Origin: Isochrysis galbana
Taxonomy: Eukaryota; Haptophyta; Isochrysidales; Isochrysidaceae
Assembly (NCBI GenBank): GCA_018136815.1
Contig: CM030942.1
Span: forward strand, 3,051,546 to 3,115,545
Direction: 5' to 3'
Length of the DNA stretch: 64,000 nt
Part shown: one piece after another, positions 45,524 through 56,021 of the stretch
Position numbering within the stretch: the first letter of the stretch is position 1
Layout of the letters: every line of letters begins with the position of its first letter
Translations under genes and position numbers: made by a program
Notes under the pieces: generated by a model
The model's input: the letters and a program-made list of their open reading frames with translations, nothing else
The model's database searches: none
What the model was told of the DNA's origin: nothing

Positions 45524-45662
45524 GCAGTAGAAGGCTAGTGAAGAGCTGGGTGGCACAGGGGGAAGGGTGCTTGCGCTTGCCGCGGCAGGGAGTCCTGTCA
45601 TGAGTGAGCGCTAGTCCCATTCCTTTGCCGCTTCGCGATCCATAAAAATTTGCTAAAAATTA
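45524..45662 (-). repeat. Dispersed repeat R1, copy 3 (split by the Ty3 element)
   Basis: The reverse complement of 6281-6427 continues directly from the right LTR. The missing 12 bases (ggctagcgcagg) are at 32302-32313, on the far side of the element. Confidence 0.75.
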
Positions 45663-45796
45663 ATTAACATGTTCACTATGCAAGAAATTTGGCTCCGGCG
45701 AGATTTCGAGAATTTTTTTTTGAAATTTGGGTCCATCATCGAAATAAAAAATTTTGACCGAAATTTGGGTCACGCGGAGCGAAATTTGCAAGCCGA

Positions 45797-45980
45797 TGGC
45801 GATTGAACGCTTTTCCATCTGTGGGGTGATGGCGAATGAACGCTTTTCCATCCGTGGGGTGATGGCGATTGAACGCTTTTCCATCTGTGGGGTGATGGCG
45901 ATTGAACGCTTTTCCATCTGTGGGGTGATGGCGATTGAACGCTTTTCCATCTGTGGGATGATGGCGATTGAACGCTTCTC
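45797..45980 (-). repeat. Minisatellite, about six 33-base units
   Basis: The unit atggcgattgaacgcttttc plus catctgtggggtg is repeated with few changes. The minus strand reads MEKRSIAITPQ in each unit because the period is 33. Same unit as 31450-31628, inverted. Confidence 0.9.
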
Positions 45981-46670
45981 GCCTCATGTGGCTGGGTGCT
46001 GGTGGGGAAGCCCTCATCGTCTCGACGTCAGTGTTATTGCGGTTCAATTGCAACCAGCGCAGGACGGAGGAGGAAGGTTCCGCGTGATTTGTAATTGGTT
46101 CGTATGTGGTGTGCCGAGGTGCCGAGGTGTATGAAGATGTCATCTAATGTGTTATCAATGATCTATCTATGTATCAATAAGCAAAATGAGATGAGTGCAA
46201 CTGTGGGTGTCATTCATATTCTGTGCGACGAGTGAGGGCGTGCATGCTCTGCGCGAGTTATAGATAGCGAGCGAGTGCTTAGAGACAGCTATTAGCTGTT
46301 GCATGTCAGTGCCACAGCTCACAGCCAGGAAAGAGAGCAGAGAGGAGGGGAGAGGGAGAGAGGGCAGAGAGAGGGAAGGGCTGAGGAGAGTGGAGACAGG
46401 GTGAGGCTGGGGAGGGGGAGCCGAGCGTCGGGCGACGGGCGACGACGCGCCGACGCGACGACAGATTAAAGGTATAGTTATATGCTATTATAATAGTAGA
46501 TTGTGGATATTTCTTGAGATATTTGGGGGTGTGGCTTGGATATATCCTGGATATTTTTGATGGATATTTGNNNNNNNNNNNNNNNNNNNNNNNNNNNNNN
46601 NNNNNNNNNNNNNNNNNNNNNNNNNNNNNNNNNNNNNNNNNNNNNNNNNNNNNNNNNNNNNNNNNNNNNN
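45981..46670. other. Intergenic stretch and assembly gap
   Basis: No gene seen. AT-rich sequence with ggatattt motifs just left of the gap (46500-46570), a GA-rich patch (46320-46420), then 100 N at 46571-46670, a placeholder of unknown true length. Confidence 0.7.
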
Positions 46671-48024
46671 AATGCTACGAGTGGAGCCCTGCTCCAGGCC
46701 GCCTGTCATTGCGATCAGAGCACTGTGGGCATATCCTTGTGCTCTATGTGCAGGTGTGCCAACGCTCAGCCCGTGTCGCGCGCGACAGGCAGCTGACGCC
46801 CAAACCGTGGCGTGCCTTCGTTCACCCTACTATATTCTTCGGCCCATGCTCCCACGTAGGCGCGCGGAGACTTCATTCTTGTTGGTGATTTGATGAAGAG
46901 TATGACTCTGCTTCAATGGGCCGGTGGCCAGCTGACCGAGGTCAGCCGCAACTTTGTGCCGTTGTGCCTGCTGCGGAGCGTCGCGCGCTCAAGCTTGACT
47001 CACCTCCCTATATGGCTCAACTCGCAGCTTGCTCGCGACTACAACGCGCACTGGATGACTGCCATCTCCTTTCTGGACGACGATACATTTTTGGGTGCGG
47101 AGAATCGCATGAACGTCTTCGTCGCCAGGAAGCGTGCGGAGGCGCCTACCGAGGAGGAGCGAGGCAGACTCGAGGTGCAATCCACGTGTAGCATGGCGCA
47201 GCGATGCGCCTGTCGTGCTGCCGTCGCCTCGCGCCACCGAGTACGGGCGCCGGCCCCACTTACGCGTTGCAGGTGATTGGTGAGTACCATCTCGGCGAGT
47301 TTGTCAATCGCTTCCGCCGCGGATCGCTCACCATGCAGATGCCCGAGGCGGGTACTGCACCGCTCCGGACCACGCTCTACGGTACTGTCAACGGCGCAGT
47401 TGGTGTTTTGGCCTGCCTGCCGCAAGAGCAGTTCGCGCTGCTGTCCAAGGTCGGCCGCCACCGCAAGGGCAACTTCCCAGCAACGGTGGCCCTAGTGGTG
47501 CTCGCCAGTCGCACGCCGGCCTCGAGGCGCGGTGAGGGTTCTTGCTAACTGCGTGCGTTCACGGTGCCCCTTGGCAGGTGCAATCCTCGCTAGCTCGAGT
47601 CATCAAAGGGGTGGGTGGCCTCTCCCACTCGGAGTGGCGCGCCTTTGTGAATGACCGGAAGAGCGTCGACTGCCATGGCTTCATTGACGGAGATCTGCTC
47701 GAGGTGCGCCCTTGGCAGCTCATTAGAGCATGATCGGCTGGATATATCAGCGCCACCCAGTCACCGCCGCATCCGTGTCCCGCGTTGGATCTCATTGGAG
47801 TTGAGGGGAGTGTACTCGGTGGTTGTGCTAAGCATGATGCCGTATCAAAGCAGCGCTCCTCGGCCCTTGCCTCAATCTGAAAATCTGTCGTGTGCGGCCC
47901 ATTCTGGTCATTGCAGGGCTTCCTCGAGCTCTCACAAGCCAAGATGGCCGAGGTTGTGAAGGGGATCGATATTACCGTCGAGAAACTGTCCAGAATGGTG
48001 GAAGAGCTATCCCGTCTACACTGA
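46671..48024 (+). CDS. DDB1: DNA damage-binding protein 1 (DDB1), C-terminal exons (partial)
   Basis: Exons on the plus strand: 46671 (from the gap) to 46753, 46860-46940, 47028-47174, 47273-47449, 47578-47703 and 47917-48024. All introns are GT-AG and all joints are phase 0. The reading frame gives YEWSPAPGRLSLRSEHCGHI, ARGDFILVGDLMKSMTLLQW, DYNAHWMTAISFLDDDTFLG, GEYHLGEFVNRFRRGSLTMQ, LYGTVNGAVGVLACLPQEQF, VIKGVGGLSHSEWRAF, GFIDGDLLE and a final VEELSRLH. This is the C-terminal beta-propeller and closing helix of DDB1, closest in feel to plant-type DDB1. DDB1 links substrate receptors to the CUL4 ubiquitin ligase in DNA repair and protein turnover. The part encoding the earlier propellers is missing: the gap lies immediately upstream, and the sequence left of it is repetitive. 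The gene is probably intact in the genome but cut by the assembly. Confidence 0.9.
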
Positions 48025-49146
48025 GGAGCGTGTGGGTTTGCGTAAGTGGCCGGTTCAATGTGTTGGAAGGCGTTGTGTGATGGCCGGGTCCACACCTGCG
48101 CCTCACGGAACGGCTCCGGGCTCACTTCAACGGAAGCCCTTGCTCTCCATCCTTCTCCTCAACCCGCGCTGTGCGCAACCCTCGCTTTCCCCTCGGCCCC
48201 ATGGGGCACAGCGCCGTGCACAACTACCACACTAGCGACATGGGCTTCTTGCGTCGCTCGCCAAATGGAACTTTCGGTTCAGGAGCCCGTTTTTTTACCT
48301 TTTGGTCAACGGCTCTGCACGCATTCTGATCGAGGATAAATGCCATTGCTTCAATCAATTGTTGCCCGGTCTGTAGTTGTCTTGAAAAAAATACATCTGA
48401 AGATTCCGGGCTAATTACTATTCTCGCCTCGCGCGTGGCTTTGGGACTCCACTTTGTAGCTTTGTAGCCACGCCCCATCCCCATCCCTTCCTTTCCCCTC
48501 AACCTGCCCTGCGGCATCTCCCATGGTGCGCTACTAAGGGGCTCGGTCGGGTTGTGAGGTATGAAGGTGTAGGAGTTGAGCGGAGAGTACCGGCCCCTGG
48601 CATATTCGGTTTTCGCCTTCCTCCTGTGTCGCCAGGTGACTGGTGTTCTCGCGGTGGCGGTGGTTCCCCCCGTGTGATGTGGTATTGTAGGTTTCGGTTG
48701 TGTCGCATCCGCGATCGACCTTTTTGTTTTAGAAGTTGTTTGCGTTTTTATGTTCCCTCCTTGCAGGCTAGCCACTAGTCACCGTCGCAGGGTCCTACAT
48801 TCGCCTATTCGCCGCCTTTGCCCTCGCCTCCTTTGTCGCCTCCCTTGTCACCTGCTTGCCCCTCACCTGGCTTACCTCCTTGCGTGCTCCTCCCTTAACT
48901 CCCAAGTCATCGATCAGCGAAAGCGATTCTCCCCACACGTTGATATGGCCGAGAAAGCCCTTAGAGTGGAAGAAAGAGTCACTAAGGAATTCTTCCGGAA
49001 ATTTACACCTAGGCACGCCAACGGCGACATCCCGAGCGCATACAAAGGCATTAACTGGTACAACCCAGCCCCTACCTGCACCCTCGCCACACAATCGGTT
49101 CACGAAACTCTTAATGAACTACGCCGGTATTACATTTGGCTTTTAG
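48025..49146. other. DDB1 3' flank and LTR fragment
   Basis: Apart from the LTR piece at 48701-48891 no gene is supportable. A minus-strand open frame 48775-48224 starts inside the LTR piece and shows no domain. Confidence 0.4.
48701..48891 (+). mobile_element. Partial LTR related to the 50370 element (fossil)
   Basis: Starts tgtcgcatccgcgatcgacc and matches about the first 190 bases of the LTR at 50370 with scattered differences, then departs. More diverged than the 50370/54361 pair, hence older. Confidence 0.75.
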
Positions 49147-49169
49147 CGTGAACGCGCGTCGTGACGGAG

Positions 49170-49200
<31 letters not shown>

Positions 49201-49365
49201 GGAGAGGGAGGGCGAATCGCGCCATTTCTTGGTGAAGATTTTCGTGGTGGCGGGTGCCCCCCCCCTGGAGATTTTTATTGGGCATCGCGCCACGGTCAAA
49301 AAAAAGCAGCCCGACCCTTACTAGTAGCTAGTAGTCAAAAAGCCCCTGTTTGACTGTCCTATCCC
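49147..49365 (+). repeat. Dispersed repeat R3, copy 2
   Basis: See 17683-17870. Here a (GA)n run interrupts the left part. Confidence 0.6.
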
Positions 49366-50369
49366 CTATCCATATCCATAGCCTATCCCTATCTACTATC
49401 TATCCGGCGTGGGGACTTTAGACTTAGATTAGGCTTAGGCTCGCGCCTGCGCCACGCGCCTCCGTCTAGATACGGAAGGCTCGTATTGAGTATTGAGGCA
49501 GTTTCAAGTACGGTGAATACGGTCTGTCTTTGGCCTTGGTCCAAATAATACTATTATGTATCTCTTAAGAGGCGAAGCACCTTCGGAGGTGCTGCACGCC
49601 GTCGCAGCGCCGCGCCGTCCCCTCCCATGCCTCTCAGACCACCTCGTTGGCGGCTGTAGCGGTATGGGAGGGTGTCTCCATACCCCTCACCCATCATATC
49701 CTGGCCCTAGCCCCCAGCTCGACGCGCAACGCGAGCTAGGTCACAATTTGTGTCACCTGGGCGGCGCTGCATGCGCGCGCCGCGAAAGGTGCTTCACCTT
49801 TCAGGAGCAGATGGGCGAGCATCTAGGCAGTGGGAAGGGGAACAGACAGGCCTGGTTGCCTTTGTTTGTGGGTCGGCACGTTCCGATCGCCGCAGTGGCG
49901 GGCGAGTGGCTGCTGGTGTTGGTGTTGGCGGCTAGCTGCTGCAGCGGCAACGGCGCAGCGCACGAGTGCGAGCCAGCAATTTTGGCAGGCTGTCTGTGTC
50001 TGCGCGCCCGATCAGGGAGTGGTTATGACTAGACACATATGGACTGCCTGCGCGCTGGCCAGGGCGACGCGCAGGCAGTCCACTGCAATGCGCGCACGTG
50101 CAGTCTGAATGCTTGCGTGTGTTGTGTGCTCGTCTCCGCTCGCTCGTATGTTGTATGTCTCACAAAGGGGAAACGCTTTGCCCATCAAATATTCTGGCCC
50201 AAAGGGCTTGTGAGCAGTTCATCTTGTATATGATTTGTAAGGCTTAGATTACTCAGCATCAATAAATGCCCCCGACACGTATTATCTTGATGAGAGTTGT
50301 GAACTGCGACTCGATCTCCTGCAGCATACGTTGTGAACGACGTGCGACGCCGGCTCGTCGGCAGCATCG
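49366..50369. other. Intergenic stretch, no gene seen
   Basis: Contains tatctcttaagaggcgaagc at about 49558, resembling the inverse of 55370-55425, and an aaaggtgcttcaccttt palindrome near 49785. The open frame from 49556 has no recognisable domain. Confidence 0.35.
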
Positions 50370-53300
50370 TGTCGCATCCGCGATCGACCTTTTTGTTTTA
50401 GAAGTTGTTTGCGTTTCTTTGTTCCCTCCTTGCAGGCTAGCCACGAGTCACCGTCGTAGTGTCCTACATTCGTCCATTCGCCCTTGTTGCCCTCGCCTCC
50501 TTTATCGCCTCCTTTGTCGCCTGCTTGCCCCCCACCTGGCTTACCTCCTTGCGTGCTCCTCGCGTTTTAGGCTAAAGTCGCGCGGTCAGGTATCGCCGGT
50601 GCAAGGAACCGCCCCATGTGTGACCCTGATTCCCCCTCAGGTGTTGGCCGTTGGATTATATCGTGGCGCTATTTTACTTCGGTCTTCATCAAATCACTTA
50701 AGGGTTTTCGAAAGATTCCCTCCTTATTCCTGTGCGTAACTGTCGCCCCGTCGGATCGTCCGTCGCCCCGTCGCTCTCTTGTCGGCATTCTCTTCCTTGT
50801 TCGATCTGCCAGCGGGTTCCTGTGCGTTCCGTGATAGGGATCGGCGTCTGGTCGACGGGTACTGGCGCGACGCTTGATGAGCGCATTGAGGCCTCGTTCG
50901 AGCAGATGCTCCACCGCCTCGATCTCGTACTCGAACGCTTGCGTTGGGCGGGGCTGTCGTGCAAAGCGACGAAGTGCCTCCTCTTCGCGATCAAGGGAGA
51001 GTACCTAGGCCACATTGTCTCCCGACGTGGCCTGGAGATGGACCCCAAGAAAATCGAGGCGGTGCGCTCAATTGACCCGTGTCACATTAATTCGCTCGAG
51101 AAGGTCCGCTCGTTCCTCGGTCTGTGCTCGTACTACCGCCGTTTCATCAAAGGCTTCGCGCATATTGCGGCTCCCCTCACCGACCTCACTCGCACCGGAG
51201 TTGATGTCGCCCAGCAGTCGCAGTCCCCTGAGTGCCAGGCGGCCATCGCCCGCCTCATCGAGCTCATCACCTCTGCTCCAGTACTCGCCGCACCGCGGGC
51301 CGACAAGGAATTCATCGTGAAGACTGACGCGGCGAGCACCCTGGGGATTGGGGGTATACTATCGCAGACCGACGACCACGGCCACGAGCACGTGGTGGCC
51401 TATTACGGACGGCGGCTAACGTCCGCCGAACGCCATTGGACCACCACCGAGGTGGAGCTTCTGGCGGCGCTCGAGAGTATTCGCAATTGGCGTCCCTACT
51501 TGTGGGGCCGTCACTTTCGGCTCGTTATCGACCACCAAGCGTTGCGATGGCTCCATACCATGCGCGATACGGTGCAAGGAGGTCCAGCTTCCCGCTTGAT
51601 GCGTTGGAACCTCAAACTCTCCGAATATCGCTTCACCGTCGAGCACAAACCCGGGGCTAATCACAAAGACGCTGATGGCGTCTCGCGGCTGGTCGCGGCA
51701 GACGAGAGGACCCCAGTGGTGTCCGATTCTCAGCAGGGGGGGAAGCAGCCGATAGCTGCTGCGACCACCGTGGCCGCTATTCCTCCGAGTCAGCGTACCA
51801 CCACCGCCCATAGCCTCCAGTCCCAGGAGCGTTCCGAAAGGCTGGCCGCCACCACCAGGGACTCAATTAATCTCTCCTACTTGGACACCGGCACTCCAAC
51901 TACCGCGGTGCTGCGGAAAGCGCAAGACGACGACGATGATTGTCGCGCACTTGCCTTGGCCGTCACCGGCGCGTTGCCTGCTTCCGGCCTAGACCATCGC
52001 CGCCTGTGCTGGTTAGCCCGGGAGTCGAAGCGGTGTCTGCTACAGTCAGGCCTCCTCTACAGACGAGTTCCTACGAAGGAAGGCGAGGAGAAACTGTGTC
52101 TTTATGTGCCACGCTCAATGCGCCGCGCATACCTCGAGGCCTTTCACGATCATCTGTGTCATCTAGGCGACAACCGCATGGCGCGCCTTCTTCGAGACCG
52201 ATACTTTTGGCCGGGCCTTAACGCTGACGTGTCAGCGCATGTACGCCAGTGCCACGAGTGCACTTTGGCTAAGCCTCCGTTCCGCAACCCAGCGGACCCT
52301 AAGGGGCCTCAGGTTGGCATTTACCCGTTTGACATAGTTTACTGCGATATAGTCTCGATGGCTCCGACGCACGATTTCATTAAGGGCGTCCAAGGTTACG
52401 ACAAGCTGTTGGTTTTTATTGACTCACTTACTCGCTGGGTTGAAGCGGTCCCCTTCCACGGAGATCCTTCTAGCGCAGACGCACTCGATGCCTTTATGGC
52501 TAATGTTGTGGCACGCCACGGGGTTCCAAGGCAGCTACGCTCAGACGCCGGTAGCAACCTTGCTAGTCTACTCACGCACATGATTCTCGATCGCACCGGA
52601 ACCGACCTCAGGCCCAGCACTCCTCACTACCATGAGAGTGTGGGACTGGTCGAACGCGCTCAACAAACACTCGTGAACATGGCACGCGCTACCGATGAAG
52701 GCGGCGGCCATTGGGTCGACCATCTCCCATTCTTCCTGATGAGCATGCGCGCCTCTGCGAATCGCATTACTCGCTTGTCGCCAGCCGCTCTACTCTACGG
52801 TCGCGAGCTTCGCTTGCCCGCTCAACTGGCTGATCCGCCAGTGCCGCAGTCCTCCGCTCCACCCTTGCCTCGCGAAATTCGTGACTACGCCGGGACGATG
52901 CATAGTCGCCTCAAGGCCGCATGGTCTGCCGCGCTCGATGCCACACTCGCTGCCCAGGCTGACGCTGTAGCCGACACGTTGCGCACTCACGCCTCCCCGA
53001 CCCGCTTTCTTCCAGGGGACCGGGTGGTTCGCAAGATTCCTGGCCATCGCAACAAGCTGCTCTATCACTACAGTGGACCGTACCGTGTCGCCGAGGCGCT
53101 CGGTGGAGGTCGCTACCGTCTACGCGATCAAGAAAATCGCCTCCTCTCTGAGGAGGTGCATGTTACTAACCTCCGCCCCTACTACACACTCACAGACAAA
53201 GATCCACTCCAAGACGATGAGTTCATTGTGGAGTCCCTTCTGGATCGCAAGGGCCGGGGAGATAATCGCTGCTACCTCGTCAAGTGGCGCGGCTACGCGC

Positions 53301-54832
53301 GATCTTCTGCCACATGGGAACCAATGGCTGAGCTCATGCGCCGCTGTGCCTCCTTGGTCGCTGACTACGATGCCGCTCACCCCTTCCCGCCCGCTTGCAA
53401 GTCACAGATGGCAAAGCGGGCCACTAAATGGCAGTCTCAGGAAGGATCGGCTCTGCCACGGCCGACCGCCCAAGAACCTCGCGTGTGCCCCGCTGCAGCC
53501 GCATCGGATCGGGTGATTCCGCGCCGTTCGCCGCGTCTCGCCTCACTCCCGCACGACTCACCTGTAGCACATGTCGGTGCTTTGCCCGCTCTCTTCCTTC
53601 CTACTGAGGCCCGGTCCTCTAGCCCGCTGCCACAGCCGCAGCGTGCGTCGTTTCTGCTCGGACAGTGGTGGTATACGTTTACGCCGTCGCGCGGTTCCCC
53701 GTGGTTTGGCTCCCACGCATTTCCGCACCCTGCGCTTGCCTCGCCGGCCTTCGTTCGCTGTCGCACGGAGGCCTTCGCTCGCTTGTCGCCATCGGATCGC
53801 GCCCTCGTCTCTCTCCTCGATACACCCTCTGCGTTCTTTTGACAATCGCGACTGTCACGCTCTCTTCGATATCCCTTAACGCCGTCGTTTATGTTTGATC
53901 GGGGTACGGGAACGTACGGGAATTCCTTTCCGGTCCCTCCCCCTGCGGTCGCCGAATTTCCCCCCCTGCGGTCGCCGAATTTCCCCCCCGCGGCCGCCGA
54001 ATAGTTTCCCCCGCGTGGAGCTCTCTTGTTTTCTGTCCGCACGAAAATCGCCTTGCAGGACCACGGACTTAACCCCCCCCCGGAGCAAGTGTTACAGGGC
54101 CAGCCGTGTAATAGTTGGGCGTTAGCCACACCGCCTAAACCCTCAGGTAAAACTCTCGTAGAAGAGAGAAGAGAGGGGACTATTATGCTGAATCCTGCGG
54201 TCTTGCGGACTGCCGTGCCGACCGCCGATTCTTCACCTAACCGTCCGGACGGGTGTGGCTGCCCTTTCGTTTAGCTGTTTCGTCTTTGCTCCTCCCTTGC
54301 GTGGTTTTGTTTCGCTCATTCATTGCTCTCTCGCATGGAAGCTCGATTCTAGCAAGGGGGTGTCGCATCCGCGATCGACCTTTTTGTTTTAGAAGTTGTT
54401 TGCGTTTCTTTGTTCCCTCCTTGCAGGCTAGCCACGAGTCACCGTCGTAGTGTCCTACATTCGTCCATTCGCCCTTGTTGCCCTCGCCTCCTTTATCGCC
54501 TCCTTTGTCGCCTGCTTGCCCCCCACCTGGCTTACCTCCTTGCGTGCTCCTCGCGTTTTAGGCTAAAGTCGCGTGGTCAGGTATCGCCGGTGCAAGGAAC
54601 CGCCCCATGTGTGACCCTGATTCCCCCTCAGGTGTTGGCCGTTGGATTATATCGTGGCGCTATTTTACTTCGGTCTTCATCAAATCACTTAAGGGTTTTC
54701 GAAAGATTCCCTCCTTATTCCTGTGCGTAACTGTCGCCCCGTCGGATCGTCCGTCGCCCCGTCGCTCTCTTGTCGGCATTCTCTTCCTTGTTCGATCTGC
54801 CAGCGGGTTCCTGTGCGTTCCGTGATAGGGAT
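50370..54832 (+). mobile_element. Ty3-type LTR retrotransposon, broken and incomplete
   Basis: Direct repeats of 472 bases (50370-50841 and 54361-54832), nearly identical, flank a pol open frame (about 50842-53842). Parts seen: the end of reverse transcriptase, RNase H (VKTDAASTLGIGGILSQ), integrase (CHECTLAKPPF; FIDSLTRWVEAVP; RSDAGSNL) and a chromodomain (YLVKWRGYARSSATWEP). It is a relative of the 32314 element, but with clearly different protein sequence and LTRs. Gag, protease and the methyltransferase-like domain are not present. Broken, at least one major break. The near-identity of the repeats suggests that the last rearrangement or insertion is recent. Confidence 0.8.
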
Positions 54833-55290
54833 ACGTTAGTGTGGAGAGTGTTGATGTGAGTGTAGTGTCATCTCGTCGGTCCATCGGCCTCTAACCGTCT
54901 GTCGGCTGTCGTTCTTCGTTCGTCGCTCTCGTCCTCGTTCTCGTCCCCGTTCTCGTCCCTCGTTCTCAACACTACCTCAATACCAAACCTCTCCAATCCC
55001 TCAGCCCCAGCCTATCCATCCCGATCCGCCCAGCCATGTCCGCTCCGTCGTCGCGCTCGCCCTCGCCCAAGCCCGTCCTCCCGCCTTTCTCTGCTGAGAA
55101 GGTAGTCCAGCCCGTCATTGGCCACTCCCCAACTTCCGCCGCGCCTCTCGCCGCTTCCCTTCCGTTCCCTCCGTTCCCATCCGAGGCAGTGGTAACCTCG
55201 GATCCGTCACATCGCTACCGATCAGGTCATGGGAGCAATTTTCGGGCGATTCGACTCCATCTTTTGCATAAGACTAGTCCTCCGTATTGA
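54833..55290 (+). mobile_element. LTR continuation and Gag-start fragment (fossil)
   Basis: After 54832 the sequence runs through an LTR-like CGTTCTCGTCC stretch and then opens MSAPSSRSPSPKPVLPPFSA at 55036. This resembles the minus-strand frame at about 13040-12821 and fits the start of a Gag protein. The 54361 LTR therefore probably continues to near 54995 and is followed by part of another internal region. Broken. Confidence 0.45.
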
Positions 55291-55987
55291 TGGCAAGGCT
55301 CCAGCTCAATGTTGGTGTCCTCTAGGCTCCAAGGGGGCGCCAATATGCTAGGAATAAAGAGGGGTCTCGAAGCACCTTTGCAGGTGCTTCCAGCCGCCTC
55401 TTAAGCTCTTAAGAGATAATACGGCGAGTACGTCTCTCCCATCCCGCCTTCAGGAAGTTTTTTTTTTCGGCCACTGGTAGTAAGTAAGGGAGGTGCGGGA
55501 TGGAGGTGGCGCGAAAAGGGAGAGGGCGGGAGGGACGGCGGGCGGTGGGAGAGAGGGAGAGAGAGAGGGAGAGGGAGGGAGAGGGAGAGGGGGGGGTGGA
55601 GAGAGGAGAAATAGGGAGAAAGAGAGAAGAGAGAGAGGGAGAGAGAGAGGGAGAGGGAGGGAGAGGGAGAGGGGGGGTGGAGAGAGGAGAAATAGGGAGA
55701 AAGAGAGAAGAGAGAGAGGGAGAGAGAGAGGGAGAGGGAGAGGGAGAGGGAGGGAGAGGGAGGGAGAGAGGGAGGGAGAGGGAGAGGGTCGGGGTGGAGA
55801 GAGGAGAAAGAGGGAGAAAGAGAGAAGAGAGAGGGAGAGAGTGGACAGGCAGAGAGAGGGAGAGAGAAGAGAGAGGGAGGGGATGATAGGCGGTGGGGAG
55901 AGAGAGAAGAAAGAGGGAGAAAGAGAGGAGAAAGAGGCAGAGAGTGAGTGGAGAGGACGAGAGGGAGAGAGAGGGGGATGGAACAAG

Positions 55988-56021
<34 letters not shown>

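Noticed and set aside
48224-48775. 183-residue minus-strand frame
   Set aside because: Begins inside an LTR fragment and has no recognisable domain or splice context.
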